A stretch of 45,004 bases of DNA from JAVSMW01 sp032027005. GTDB taxonomy: Bacteria > Bacillota > Thermincolia > Thermincolales > UBA2595. Position numbers and translations under genes: made by a program. The notes beneath the pieces were generated by a model. That model worked only from the letters and a program-made list of their open reading frames with translations, was not told the origin of the DNA and searched no databases. The stretch covers positions 202,450-247,453 of the forward strand of contig JAVSMW010000007.1 in NCBI GenBank assembly GCA_032027005.1, given 5' to 3'. Below, in pieces: positions 31,906 through 39,614 of this stretch (position 1 is its first letter; each line of letters opens with the position of its first letter).

Positions 31906-33681
31906 CTAAAGATCTTCGTTGATTTCGTCATCACGATATTTCTGAAGTTTTCTTAATACTGCGGTATGGGAGAGCCCCAATACTTCACCAGTACGGCGAA
32001 TATTCTTGTATTTTTTATATGCCCCAAGGATTAACTCCTTTTCCCTCTCATTCATCGCTTCTCTAAACCGTGGAAATTCTCCGTCACTCCCACGAGATGT
32101 AAGTATACCGGCATTTTCACTTTTGTCTTTTTTTATTTCATAGTCTGAAATCCTAAATTCTTTTTCTTGAATAACATCGCCTGGGCTAATCAGAACCAGC
32201 CTTTCAACCACATTTTTCAGTTGCCTGACATTGCCGGGCCATTTATATTCAATAAAATTTTTCAATAGCTGCGGGCTCATCACCTTTTTAGTATGGTACT
32301 TTTCATTCAGCTGATTGAGAAAATAATCTGCCAGTAAAGGTATATCTTCATCACGTTCGCGCAGCGGGGGGATTAATATAGGGACAACATTAAGACGGTA
32401 ATAAAGATCTGATCTGAATTTACTTTCCTCAACCATTTGAGACAGATCTTTGTTGGCAGCGGCGACAATCCGTACATTTACTTTTATGACCTTGGTTCCA
32501 CCTAACCGGATGAACTCTCCATCCTGTAACACACGAAGAAACTTTCCCTGCAGCTCTAAGGGCAAATCCTCAATTTCATCAAGAAAAAGGGTGCCTTCGT
32601 CAGCCAGTTCGAAAAGACCGGGTTTACCTAAGCTATTTGCTCCGGTAAAAGCTCCTTTAGCGTAACCAAACACTTCCGACTCCAGTAAATGGCCCGGCAA
32701 AGCACTGCAGTTTACCTTTAAAAAGGCCCCTTTTCTGTTACTCCAAACATGCACAAGTTTTGCAAATAATTCCTTGCCTACACCGGATTCTCCCTGCAGC
32801 AGAACTGTAGCATTACTGTCAGCTACCCGTCGGGTAAGCTCCACTATGTCGAGCATCTTATGATTACAGGTAATCAGATTATGAGAACGCAACTCATCTG
32901 CAATCCGCTTGTTAAATTCAGTCCGCAGCTGCCCACTTACTTCCAGGGACTGGGCAAGCTGCTCCTGAAGGCTGATAATTTCAGACATATCTTTGACATT
33001 GGTAACTACTCTGATTACTTTGCCATTCTCATCAAACACCGGAGTCGAGGCAACAAGGACTTCTTTTCCGGTATTTATTCTGTGTAACCCCGAGATGAAT
33101 TTCTTTTCGATCCTGGCCCGTTTCGCTATCGGGGGGTAGGAAATATGACCTTCTTCCTGCAGACAGTCTATCTTTTTACCCAAAAAGGACTCCTTGGGAA
33201 GTCCCGTCACCCTTAGCAGCGCGTTGTTGAATTTGATGACATGGCCGTCACCGTCAGTGATAGTTATCCCATCGTGGGAAGATTCGATAATCCCTTCTAA
33301 TTCCAGGTTTAACTGCTTAAAAGATTCCAATTCGGTCAATACATCTTCCAATTCAGTAATATCCTGCAACATGTTAACTGCACCGACTATTTTGCCGCGG
33401 CACAACCAAGGTGTCCAGTTTGACATGAAGATTTTATCCCTGTAATAAAACTTCTGATTGTAGTAACTTTGACCCGTTGTGACTACATTGGGCATTGGAG
33501 CATCAGCGACCAGTGAAGTTATGGGCTTACCTATAACATCATCGCTGATTCCCAGCATTTCCTTAGCCCGTTCATTACAGACAACCACCACTCCATTCCG
33601 GTCAATGGCTATAATACCATTGTGGACACATTCAAACAGCGGTGGGATAACCTGGTCCTTCAGAATTTCCACATCAGGCAT
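31906..33681 (-). CDS. Sigma-54-dependent PAS-PAS-AAA-Fis activator 2
   Basis: 591 residues, a close paralog of activator 1 over the whole length. Two PAS domains (GIIAIDRNGVVVVCNERAKE; GITITDGDGHVIKFNNALLR), AAA+ domain with intact Walker A GESGVGKE, GAFTGA, LFLDEIEDL and arginine fingers FRSDLYYRL, and a Fis-type end (RRTGEVLGLSHTAVLRKLQK). The ATG follows GGGGGAAG. It lies upstream of ligase 2-bamB and probably activates that promoter; the shared UAS means cross-talk with activator 1 is likely. A structured repeat element is inserted 28 bp before its start codon, where its promoter should be. Confidence 0.93.
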   Translation of the reverse strand: MPDVEILKDQVIPPLFECVHNGIIAIDRNGVVVVCNERAKEMLGISDDVIGKPITSLVADAPMPNVVTTGQSYYNQKFYYRDKIFMSNWTPWLCRGKIVGAVNMLQDITELEDVLTELESFKQLNLELEGIIESSHDGITITDGDGHVIKFNNALLRVTGLPKESFLGKKIDCLQEEGHISYPPIAKRARIEKKFISGLHRINTGKEVLVASTPVFDENGKVIRVVTNVKDMSEIISLQEQLAQSLEVSGQLRTEFNKRIADELRSHNLITCNHKMLDIVELTRRVADSNATVLLQGESGVGKELFAKLVHVWSNRKGAFLKVNCSALPGHLLESEVFGYAKGAFTGANSLGKPGLFELADEGTLFLDEIEDLPLELQGKFLRVLQDGEFIRLGGTKVIKVNVRIVAAANKDLSQMVEESKFRSDLYYRLNVVPILIPPLRERDEDIPLLADYFLNQLNEKYHTKKVMSPQLLKNFIEYKWPGNVRQLKNVVERLVLISPGDVIQEKEFRISDYEIKKDKSENAGILTSRGSDGEFPRFREAMNEREKELILGAYKKYKNIRRTGEVLGLSHTAVLRKLQKYRDDEINEDL

Positions 33682-33709
33682 AAATCTTCCCCCTAGTCTG
33701 AATTCGGTA

Positions 33710-33838
33710 AAGTGAAACTTACTTCAGGTGGAGCTTTTTTCTCCACCTGAAGTTTAGTTGAACTTATCCAGGGGCTTAACGCCACTTATCTCCCGCTTAT
33801 AGAAGCGGGAGTCTTAGTGGCGGTTAGCCATCGGATAA
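33710..33838. repeat. Structured about 125-nt intergenic element, copy 1
   Basis: On the plus strand: AAGTGAAACTT, a hairpin CTTCAGGTGGAG/CTCCACCTGAAG, then nested stems TTATCC/GGATAA, GCCACT/AGTGGC and CTCCCGCTT/AAGCGGGAG, ending GCCATCGGATAA. The same element occurs at 35783 and 44714 with changed loops and kept pairing. Its right end overlaps the last codons of the EamA gene. Confidence 0.85.
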
Positions 33839-34768
33839 AGCAGCATTTGCCGTCATACTTTGTTCATCTCGTTTGACACCCCAGATTACGCCCCAAAGCA
33901 CAAGGGTGCCGCCAAGCCAATGATAGCCCTGGGGGATCTCCCCCAGAATCAGATAACTCAGGACAGCCGCAGACACAGGAATCAGGTTGTAAAGCATGGC
34001 CGCCTTGCTGGGACCTACCTGAGCAATGCCCCTGTTCCAGAGAAAAAAGGCCACTACTGAACAAAAAACACCTAAATAAATCAGGGCAGCCATCATTGTC
34101 CAGGTTATGGGCACCGTTACAGGAGTTACTTTTAACTCAAAATATGCCGAGGGCAGGAGCAGCAGGACACCAAAAAACATGCTGTAGGTAGTCAGGTCCA
34201 TAGGGGAAATGTCCTTGGCAATCTTTTTAACTGCAATATTGTAAATGGCCCAAACCAAGGCTGCAGCTAAAATCAGCAGGTCCCCCTGGTTAAAAGTCAT
34301 GCTCATTAATCTCTCAGGCTGTCCCTGGACAGCAATCCAGATCACACCGATAAAAGACAAAATAAAACCGATGAGTTGTTTTCCCCGGAGTTTTTCCCCA
34401 AGAAACAAAATTGAAAGCATGATGGTTAAAGTCGGGTTAAAAGCATTGATCAGGGTAGCATTGACAGGTGTAGTATGCCTTAATCCGGCATAAAGCATCA
34501 CACCAAAAGCGAAAGTGCCTGTGAAGCCGAGGAAAAATAAGATCCCCCATATTTTCGGGGCGATTTTCTCCCGCTTCCGCTTTCTCCTGGTATACCAAAA
34601 AATAGGCAGCAGGAGCAGTAAAGCGACCCCAAAGCGCCCGGCAGTGAGGGTAAAAGGAGGGAAAGTTGCTGTCAACTGTTTACCGATTACAAAGTTGCTG
34701 CCCCAGATAAGAGGCACCAATGTTAGGGCCATGTAAGGCGAATTAAGCAGCTTAAGTATGAAAGACAC
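33824..34768 (-). CDS. EamA/DMT-superfamily transporter
   Basis: 314 residues with ten hydrophobic segments and two EamA repeats (about 12-145 and 165-295; LVPLIWGSNFVIGKQL; LAAALVWAIYNIAVKKIA). The family exports amino acids, metabolites or similar small molecules; the substrate is unknown. The start is GTG with AGGAGG 7 nt upstream. The last residues (LSDG) and the stop codon are encoded by the right end of structured element copy 1, so the original C-terminus may have been replaced. Confidence 0.88.
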   Translation of the reverse strand: MSFILKLLNSPYMALTLVPLIWGSNFVIGKQLTATFPPFTLTAGRFGVALLLLLPIFWYTRRKRKREKIAPKIWGILFFLGFTGTFAFGVMLYAGLRHTTPVNATLINAFNPTLTIMLSILFLGEKLRGKQLIGFILSFIGVIWIAVQGQPERLMSMTFNQGDLLILAAALVWAIYNIAVKKIAKDISPMDLTTYSMFFGVLLLLPSAYFELKVTPVTVPITWTMMAALIYLGVFCSVVAFFLWNRGIAQVGPSKAAMLYNLIPVSAAVLSYLILGEIPQGYHWLGGTLVLWGVIWGVKRDEQSMTANAALSDG

Positions 34769-34830
34769 AGTAATTCCTCCTATAACATATCCGTACCTCT
34801 CGGAAATTCGGGATGCTTTAGATTCAAGGC

Positions 34831-35247
34831 TTAAAGAATAAATAAAACATACTTTCGGCAGAAGGCCAAAATAATCCTGCTCGGCTTAAATCCAAAAAAT
34901 GGAGTGGCAAAAAATAACTTCCGGCGTACAAACGGCCCTCCAGGTTTTTTAATTGCATCAAAGGGACAAACCCTGGCGCAAAAGCCGCAGCCATTGCAGA
35001 GGACATTATCAATAACTACGTGCTCTGAAGTTTTAATAAGTGGTGGGCAGCCGATTTTGAGGCAGGTTCCGCAATTGGTGCAGATCTCTGGGTCAACCGT
35101 TGGTACCGGATGTTTTTCCTTGATATTGAGGACACAGGGATACCTAGCAATAACAACCGAAGGTTCGCCCGATGCCATGCAATTCTTGAGGACACTCATT
35201 ACGGTATCAATCTCGTAAGGATTAACCACTTCTAATATCTGTGCCAA
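34831..35247 (-). pseudogene. IorA (indolepyruvate:ferredoxin oxidoreductase alpha) C-terminal remnant
   Basis: About 138 codons. The readable part is only the C-terminal end of the roughly 600-residue IorA: VVIARYPCVL, then two [4Fe-4S] motifs CTNCGTCLKIGC and CNGCGFCARVCPF. Two thirds of the protein, including the thiamine-diphosphate domains, are missing, and there is no ribosome site before the TTG at 35247. The sequence runs directly into a truncated hydroxyacid dehydrogenase gene. The last 30 residues (RRKLFFATPFFGFKPSR and on) do not look like an IorA end. I regard it as a remnant. Confidence 0.75.
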
Positions 35248-35755
35248 TCACATTCATATCAAAGGCTTTGGCGCGCTTAGCAATCTGGCGGCCAATCCCG
35301 CCCAAGCCGATAATCCCCAAAGTTTTACCCCAAAGTTCGTCACCCTGAATACGGATAAATTTACGTAATTTTTGGTTCTCCCAGATTTTAATAAACTTCT
35401 TGGAATGATTAAGTATTAAGCCCATAACAAACTCTGCAATGGGGATGCCTGAACCCCCTGGAACGTTAATCAAAGGCATCCCAGGCGGCAGAAAGCCGGA
35501 GTTAATGATGTGGTCGTAGCCGGAGCTGAAGGTCATATACCATTTTAACTTTGGCATTTTACTCATCAAGGGAGCTAAGACAGGCCAGGTCCCGACTATT
35601 TCCACATCACCGATTTTGTCATCCTCAATTTCCGACTCGTGCTTATATGCTAAAATTTTTATGTCTCCACTTTTCACAAATTCAGGGAACCGTTCCTGAA
35701 TAAGGGCCGCATATTTTTGAGCTTCTTCCTGAACGATCATAACTGTAGTACTCAT
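35222..35755 (-). pseudogene. D-2-hydroxyacid dehydrogenase, truncated after the NAD motif
   Basis: 177 codons from the ATG at 35755 (AGGAGG 6 nt upstream). It has the N-terminal half of the substrate domain (MTFSSGYDHIINSGFLPPG, VPGGSGIPIAEFVMGLIL) and the first part of the NAD fold (LGIIGLGGIGRQIAKRA), then stops six residues after VIGTD. The catalytic Arg, Glu and His, which lie further on, are missing; family members are about 320 residues. The break coincides with the beginning of the IorA remnant, so one deletion probably removed the end of this gene and the start of iorA. Confidence 0.8.
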
Positions 35756-35782
35756 TGCCGTACCTCCTGAATTATTCAAATC

Positions 35783-35911
35783 AAGTGAAACTTGCTTCAG
35801 GTGGGGTTTTAAACCCCATCTGAAGTTTAGTTGAACTTATCCAGGGGCTTAGCGCCACTTATCTCTCGCTTACATAAGCGGGAGTCTTAGTGGCGATTTG
35901 CCATCGGATAA
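35783..35911. repeat. Structured about 125-nt intergenic element, copy 2
   Basis: Same layout as copy 1. The first hairpin is now CTTCAGGTGGGG/CCCCATCTGAAG, so paired bases changed together. It lies 28 bp upstream of the truncated dehydrogenase start and, with copy 1, flanks the EamA/remnant region. The rest of the gap to 36152 holds a hairpin, a promoter and a palindrome. Confidence 0.85.
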
Positions 35912-35944
35912 GCATCTGCTTGAGTCATTGGCTCCTAAAAAAGC

Positions 35945-35995
35945 AAAAAACCAGCCCCAATATTTTCATTTAGAAAATAGTGGCAGCTGGTTGTT
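35945..35995 (-). terminator. Terminator-like hairpin reading leftward
   Basis: AACCAGC / GCTGGTT with an inner ACTATTTTC/GAAAATA pairing and TTTTTTG after it on the minus strand. No minus-strand gene precedes it, so it may be a leftover of a lost gene or shield the dehydrogenase from antisense transcription. Confidence 0.5.
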
Positions 35996-36088
35996 GACCT
36001 AATTGGAAGAGATTTTGGGGATCTCTGATTAGACCTCATTGGTTGTATTTCTGGGTGATTTGCATAAGACGTCAGAGTAAGGTTGAAA

Positions 36089-36136
36089 TTGACTTTCTCA
36101 GATAATTTTGATAACCTTGTAGTGAATAATTATTCA
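36089..36136 (+). promoter_or_regulatory. Promoter and palindromic operator of the AAA/VWA pair
   Basis: TTGACT (36089-36094), 17 bp, TAACCT (36112-36117). Just downstream is the perfect palindrome TGAATAATTATTCA (36123-36136), between promoter and ribosome site, a fitting place for a repressor. Confidence 0.5.
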
Positions 36137-36152
36137 TAAGGGGAGATGACAT

Positions 36153-37031
36153 ATGAACACAAACTTTGAGCGATTTGAAGGCACTGATGACTATATAGTT
36201 TCAGAAGATCTGCGGAACAGTGTTAATGTTGCTGTGGCTCTGTCAAAGCCTTTGCTCATCAAAGGCGAACCCGGGACAGGGAAAACTCTGCTGGCTCAAA
36301 GTATCGCCAAAGCCCTCGGTCTGAGGTTAATAATCTGGAATATCAAATCAACTACCAAAGCCCAGGATGGTCTTTATGTGTATGATACCGTGCAGCGTCT
36401 ATATGACAGCCAGTTTGGCGAGAAAGACGTGGCCGATATCAAACAATACATCAAGCTGGGGAAACTGGGTGAAGCCTTTGCTGCAGACCAACCTGTGGTA
36501 CTGCTGATTGACGAGATTGATAAAGCTGATCTGGAATTCCCCAATGACCTCCTGTGGGAATTGGATGTGATGAACTTCTATATCCCCGAAACCGGTGAAA
36601 CAATCTCGGCAATACACCGCCCCATTGTAATCATCACCAGTAATGCCGAAAAAGAACTTCCCGACCCCTTCTTAAGACGCTGCATTTTTCATTACATCGC
36701 CTTCCCTGAAGCAGATATGATGACAGAGATTGTCAAAGTACATTACCCAAACCTGGAAGAAAACATTTTACAGGAAGCACTCAAAGCTTTTTACTGGCTC
36801 AGGGGTATCAACGGACTGCAGAAAAAACCCAGTACCAGCGAATTGATTGACTGGGTACAGGCTCTTGTTGTCGGCGGAATTAAACCCGACCGGATTTATG
36901 AAGAGCTGCCGTTCCTGGGGACCTTATTGAAGAAAAATCAAGACTTTGATATACTCCTGCGGCAGGCTCATAATAAAGGGAAGACCGCAGCCCAGCAACA
37001 ACCTACTAACCGCCCGTTCCGGAACTGGTAA
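36153..37031 (+). CDS. MoxR-type AAA+ ATPase, CoxD-like
   Basis: 292 residues (CoxD is about 295). Walker A is GEPGTGKTLLAQ (about 38-49), Walker B VVLLIDEIDKAD (about 115-126), sensor 1 in IVIITSNAEKELPD (about 153-166), followed by the arginine finger in PFLRRC. These ATPases work with a VWA partner as a chaperone pair. CoxD/CoxE mature the Mo site of CO dehydrogenase-type hydroxylases. The start ATG has GGGGAG upstream. First gene of a two-gene plus-strand operon, in an otherwise minus-strand window. Confidence 0.88.
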   Translation: MNTNFERFEGTDDYIVSEDLRNSVNVAVALSKPLLIKGEPGTGKTLLAQSIAKALGLRLIIWNIKSTTKAQDGLYVYDTVQRLYDSQFGEKDVADIKQYIKLGKLGEAFAADQPVVLLIDEIDKADLEFPNDLLWELDVMNFYIPETGETISAIHRPIVIITSNAEKELPDPFLRRCIFHYIAFPEADMMTEIVKVHYPNLEENILQEALKAFYWLRGINGLQKKPSTSELIDWVQALVVGGIKPDRIYEELPFLGTLLKKNQDFDILLRQAHNKGKTAAQQQPTNRPFRNW

Positions 37032-37048
37032 GAAAGCTGGGATAAATT

Positions 37049-38257
37049 ATGTTCATTAACTTTTTTTATTTACTGAAAAGAGAGGGTGTGCCTGTCAGCA
37101 TAACCGAATGGTTGACTCTGATGGATGCTTTGAACAAAGGTATGGCTGCCTCCAGTCTGACCAGCTTTTATTACCTGGCCAGAGCGATCCTGGTGAAGAG
37201 CGAAACCCACTTTGACAAATACGATATAGCCTTTCAGAGATATTTTGATGGGATTGAAACACCTGCCAAAATCAGAGATGACATCATGGAATGGCTGGAA
37301 CACGGCCTGCCTCCCGCCCCCTGGGATATCGACCTGGAGACTAAACTTAAATTCCAGTTGGAAGAGCTGGATTTGGAAGAACTAAAGAAAACCTTTGAAG
37401 AACGCCTGAAGGACCAAAAGTCCCCACACCATGGCGGTTCCAAGTGGATCGGCACAGGAGGCAATTCGCCCTTTGGACATTCGGGTTCCCGCCCGGGTGG
37501 GATCAGGGTGGGTGGACAGTCCCGGGGCCGCTCAGCTGTGAAGGTTGCCGGTGAACGTAAGTTCAGAGAGTTTCGCGGTGACGAGACCCTAGGGGTGCGC
37601 CAATTTCAGGTTGCCCTGCGCAAGCTGCGTCAATTTACGACCCGGCTGGAGGCGCCCAAAGACCAGCTTGACCTGGATGGCACTATCTCAAAGACCTGTC
37701 AAAACGCAGGCCGGCTGGAAATCGTTTGGACCAGGCCCAGCAAAAACTCGGTTAAGGTTTTGCTTTTGATGGATTCCGGGGGCTCCATGGCACCCTATTA
37801 CCGGCTTTGTAATCAGCTTTTTACAGCGGTAAACCAGGCTCACCATTTTAAAGCCCTGAAAATATTCTACTTTCATAATTGTGTCTATGACCATATTTTC
37901 CTGGATCCAACCTGCTCTTACAGGAACTCCATGAAGACCGAGGATTTTTTGCGCACTCACGATTCGGAATATAAGCTGATTTTTCTGGGGGATGCCAGCA
38001 TGTCGCCCACTGAACTCACCGAGATCAACGGAATTATCGACTGGGGCGCGACTAATGATGAACCCGGCCTGACCTGGCTGGGCCGGCTGGCTCACCGTTA
38101 TCCTCATAATGTCTGGCTTAATCCCATTAATGAGTGGGAGTGGGGAACAACCGAGGGGTATTATACCATTCGCATGATCAAAGAGATTTTCCCCATGTTC
38201 GAATTGACCGTCGACGGGCTAGACAAGGCTATCAAAAAGTTGAAAGTGCGGAGTTAG
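37049..38257 (+). CDS. VWA-domain protein, CoxE-like
   Basis: 402 residues (CoxE is about 400), 17 bp after the AAA gene. Residues 1-100 are an N-terminal helical part (MFINFFYLLKREGVPVSITE), then a Gly/Ser-rich linker (about 130-175), then a VWA domain from about residue 225. The metal-binding motif is LLMDSGGSMAPY, DxGxS in place of DxSxS, as is common in this subfamily. With the ATPase it probably opens or loads a metalloenzyme; a molybdenum hydroxylase such as 4-hydroxybenzoyl-CoA reductase would fit an aromatic degrader, but no such target is in the window. Confidence 0.85.
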   Translation: MFINFFYLLKREGVPVSITEWLTLMDALNKGMAASSLTSFYYLARAILVKSETHFDKYDIAFQRYFDGIETPAKIRDDIMEWLEHGLPPAPWDIDLETKLKFQLEELDLEELKKTFEERLKDQKSPHHGGSKWIGTGGNSPFGHSGSRPGGIRVGGQSRGRSAVKVAGERKFREFRGDETLGVRQFQVALRKLRQFTTRLEAPKDQLDLDGTISKTCQNAGRLEIVWTRPSKNSVKVLLLMDSGGSMAPYYRLCNQLFTAVNQAHHFKALKIFYFHNCVYDHIFLDPTCSYRNSMKTEDFLRTHDSEYKLIFLGDASMSPTELTEINGIIDWGATNDEPGLTWLGRLAHRYPHNVWLNPINEWEWGTTEGYYTIRMIKEIFPMFELTVDGLDKAIKKLKVRS

Positions 38258-38314
38258 AAAAGCCGCGGATAAGCGCGGATTAACGCTAATAACATTTACC
38301 CTATATTTTCCCAC

Positions 38315-38366
38315 AAAAAGAGAGCGTCGATAACTACTTAAAAAGTAGTTTACCGACACTCTTTTT
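38315..38366. terminator. Bidirectional terminator between the VWA gene and bluB
   Basis: AAAAAGAG...ACTACTT / AAGTAGT...CTCTTTTT hairpin with an A run at one side and a T run at the other, placed between two convergent genes. Confidence 0.85.
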
Positions 38367-38400
38367 GCGCTTTAATCATTAAACCTTAATCCTGCCGGCA

Positions 38401-39054
38401 CTAATAGTTGTATTTTTCATCCCATGTTTCTGAAAAAACCAGGTTTTCCAACGGATAACGGTTGCACCAACCAACAATCTCCAAAAGCGGTTTTTCCGGG
38501 TAATTATTAGGGTATCCTAAAGATATCAGAGCCACAGGCTCAATATGTGGCGGTATTTCTAAAATTTTGCGAATGTCTCCCTTTTTGTAAAAGCTTACCC
38601 AACCAGCAGATAAACCTTCTGCATATGCAGCTAACCAAAGATTTTGAATGGCACATACTACAGAATATACATCAGTTTCCGGCATTGAATTCCTGCCTAC
38701 CACATGTGGTCCCTCTCTTGTTGGGTCACAAGTAACACATAGAGTCACGGGTGCTTCTAACAAACCTTCAACTTTTAATGTCTTGTATTTTCCAGCTCTT
38801 TCACCTTCAAAATGTAACCCTAGGGCTTGAATTTCTTTATCAACTGCCTGTTTTAATTTTTCCTTAGTCTCATCTGATTTAATAACGATGAAATTCCACG
38901 GCTGCATGTATCCTACTGATGGTGCATGATGTGCAGCCTTTAATATTCGCAATAGTGCTTCTTCAGGAATTGAGTCTTTCCTAAAGTGGCGAATATCACG
39001 CCGATTAAAGATTGCTTTGTAAACTCCCTCTTTTTCTTCTTGGTTTAACCACAT
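38401..39054 (-). CDS. bluB: BluB-like 5,6-dimethylbenzimidazole synthase
   Basis: 217 residues, nitroreductase fold. BluB-specific stretches are NRRDIRHFRKD (about 17-27), AAHHAPSVGYMQPWNFIVIK (about 40-59) and GLSAGWVSFYKKGDIRKIL (about 147-165). BluB splits FMNH2 with O2 to make the lower ligand of cobalamin. It is the only gene behind a cobalamin riboswitch here, which supports a role in B12 synthesis rather than general nitroreduction. The O2 need is odd in a window that is otherwise strictly anaerobic. Confidence 0.85.
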   Translation of the reverse strand: MWLNQEEKEGVYKAIFNRRDIRHFRKDSIPEEALLRILKAAHHAPSVGYMQPWNFIVIKSDETKEKLKQAVDKEIQALGLHFEGERAGKYKTLKVEGLLEAPVTLCVTCDPTREGPHVVGRNSMPETDVYSVVCAIQNLWLAAYAEGLSAGWVSFYKKGDIRKILEIPPHIEPVALISLGYPNNYPEKPLLEIVGWCNRYPLENLVFSETWDEKYNY

Positions 39055-39079
39055 AATAAAACCTCCCTTATTAAAATAA

Positions 39080-39108
39080 AAAACCTCAGCCTAAATAGAC
39101 TGAGGATT
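39080..39108 (-). terminator. Terminator of the cobalamin riboswitch
   Basis: CCTCAGTCTATTTAGGCTGAGG followed by TTTTTT on the minus strand, between aptamer and bluB. Confidence 0.9.
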
Positions 39109-39159
39109 ATGCCATATCTCAGCAAATATCCCAAGCACCGGGGACATTACACACTCTTA

Positions 39160-39312
39160 AACTGGCAGGTCTCCTGACTCCGATTCATTGTCAGACTGTC
39201 CCTTCCCGGATTGAAATCCAGTGGTAATAACAGCGACTCATCGACTACAGTGGCGGGCTCCGTATCGGTTTTTACGATTTCCCTATTACCCTCATTTAGA
39301 GGCACCAGCAAG
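39160..39312 (-). promoter_or_regulatory. Cobalamin riboswitch
   Basis: The minus strand has the family's conserved blocks in order: GGTGCC, AATAGGGAA, GCCCGCCACTGTA, CACTGG, GGGAAGG and the B12 box GAGTCAGGAGACCTGCC (39164-39180). With the terminator downstream it should shut off bluB when cobalamin is plentiful. Confidence 0.96.
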
Positions 39313-39330
39313 AAATATCTAATTAAAAAA

Positions 39331-39359
39331 ATTATAACCAAACCCTTTGTAATTGTCAA
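39331..39359 (-). promoter_or_regulatory. Consensus sigma-A promoter of the riboswitch-bluB transcript
   Basis: TTGACA (39354-39359), 17 bp, TATAAT (39331-39336) on the minus strand, a perfect match at both hexamers. Confidence 0.92.
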
Positions 39360-39362
39360 CAC

Positions 39363-39540
39363 ACTTCATAACTTTTCCGCAAAAACAAATTCTTCCATTT
39401 ATCGGCAGCATAACCAATAGGCATCATAGAAAAAAGAGAAGACGGCAAGCATCAGCCCACCTTCCCCAGATATTATGAAGCTGTGCCGCAAACACGCTTC
39501 TCTTCGATTTTCACTCCCCACTCCCAGTGCTTTCTTCAAA
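39363..39540. other. Gene-free stretch with an imperfect hairpin
   Basis: AAGAGAAG (about 39434) and CTTCTCTT (about 39500) can close a long imperfect hairpin with an inner ACGGCA/TGCCG. No coding frame with a ribosome site is seen. Confidence 0.4.
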
Positions 39541-39608
39541 AAATAACCGCAGAGACGCAGAGGGAAAGTTTTTCTCTGCGCCTCTGTTTACTCTGCGGTT
39601 GTTTTTTT
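39541..39608. repeat. CCGCAGAG palindromic repeat acting as terminator
   Basis: AACCGCAGAG (39545) and CTCTGCGGTT (39591) enclose the inner repeats ACGCAGAGG and CTCTGCGCCTCTG; A and T runs flank both sides. It follows the crotonase stop codon. Decayed pieces of the same repeat (CCTTTGCGCCTCTGTGC, CTCTGCGTT) lie at 40430-40520 before the crotonase start. Confidence 0.75.
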
Positions 39609-39614
39609 ATGTCT

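Noticed and set aside
33710..35911. EamA and remnants between two structured elements as a composite transposon
   Set aside because: The two copies flank the region, but there is no transposase, and a third copy elsewhere shows the elements occur singly.
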